From: Rhyzopertha dominica
Taxonomy: Eukaryota > Arthropoda > Insecta > Coleoptera > Bostrichidae
Reading direction: 5' to 3'
Assembly: GCA_025024175.1 (NCBI GenBank)
Contig: QCXZ01000137.1
Location: 59,236,911 to 59,300,910 of the forward strand
Length of the DNA stretch: 64,000 nucleotides
Below, piece by piece: positions 63,354 through 64,000 of this stretch. The notes under the pieces were generated by a model, which saw only the letters and a program-made list of their open reading frames with translations, ran no database searches and had not been told where the DNA came from. The first letter of the stretch is position 1. Each line of letters starts with the position of its first letter. The position numbers and the translations under genes are program-made.

Positions 63354-64000
63354 GTAAAACGAATGGAACCCCAAATAAAATCATGAAAAGTACTATTGTT
63401 GATAGTTATGTGGGTCAAAGGCTGCTGCAAATTATCCTACAGTCAAATTGACAGCTTCTAGCTTCTTAATGTCTCAGAAGCCTTTTTTGCGAAATAATTA
63501 TGTATTATCCCGGACAGGCAGTTTTCTCACGTCGCCGTCGCTACAGGCTAAAGCATTATATTGTGCAGAAAATATAATACATAAGCCCTTAAGGCTTTAT
63601 GAACTTGTGGAACTTCTAAAAGGTGGTACCTCGCTACTATAAGTCAATCATTAATTGTCATGTAAATATTTTTACGGGACTTTTTCAGCGAATTTTTAAA
63701 GGATTGAAAGGTTTGAAAGATCTATACACAATTTAAGTCGGTTATTACCAGCTTTGAAAATAATTACAAAATCGTGCACAACAACTACTTCCGATTGTCG
63801 GCTGTGTCGCTTCCCGCCCAGGTGCTTGATGTTTCATGGTAGTTGGCAGTTTGTTGAACACGAGTACCGCGGTAACGCAACGCGTGTAATCGAAAGGGGA
63901 GAGTGCTGTTCAGGATTGATTTACGCTTCGCACTGATTTATTTTATGTACTTCCGTAATGGCAGGCAGTCAAACAGATTGAGCTTAATTAAATGCAAATC
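63354..64000. other. Intergenic, nothing recognised
   Basis: AT-rich sequence to the window edge. Open frames at 63448-63642 and 63754-63936 show no recognisable similarity. Confidence 0.4.

Overview
The window looks like AT-rich, gene-poor nuclear DNA from an arthropod, most likely an insect. The sequence basis for this is its repeat content: an R2-clade retrotransposon, a Penelope-like element, mariner-type transposases, several hAT-type elements and many miniature DNA transposons. There is no rRNA, no intact tRNA, no CRISPR array, no prokaryote-style operon and no multi-exon host gene that I can assemble. I cannot name the species.

Layout. 1-16 kb holds a chain of non-autonomous DNA transposons: hAT-type elements at 1663-2579, 4346-5411 and 14251-15672, each with 8-bp target duplications; a two-copy TTAA-flanked family at 3140-4064 and, inverted, at 13039-13936; a TA-flanked miniature element at 8986-9874; and a tRNA-derived SINE head near 2.9 kb. 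17-31 kb contains a 573-bp foldback element, a possible developmental enhancer at 24.8-25.2 kb, and a deleted hAT element that keeps its 5' region and transposase C-terminus (27599-28352). 31-39 kb has three decayed mariner-type elements. 44.9-45.9 kb is a Penelope-like remnant with a GIY-YIG endonuclease and a hammerhead-like motif.

46.5-50.2 kb is the centrepiece: a nearly full-length R2-type non-LTR retrotransposon. It has an HDV-like ribozyme fold in the 5' UTR, one N-terminal CCHH zinc finger, a Myb-like region, reverse transcriptase, a CCHC motif, a restriction-like endonuclease and a structured 3' UTR. It is interrupted only by two +1 frameshifts and carries three ambiguous bases. I recognise no 28S rDNA on either side, which is unusual for R2. 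51.6-57.4 kb holds a tandem repeat and four more copies or fragments of the TA-flanked miniature family, two of them fused head to head. Near the right edge (63.25-63.35 kb) is a perfect 49-bp inverted repeat.

How the parts relate. Most of the readable structure is transposon-derived. R2, the Penelope-like element and the decayed transposases represent autonomous lineages; the hAT-, TTAA- and TA-flanked elements without coding capacity must have been moved by transposases encoded elsewhere. Most remaining sequence is AT-rich with isolated more GC-rich patches that may be regulatory or exonic; these are marked as uncertain.
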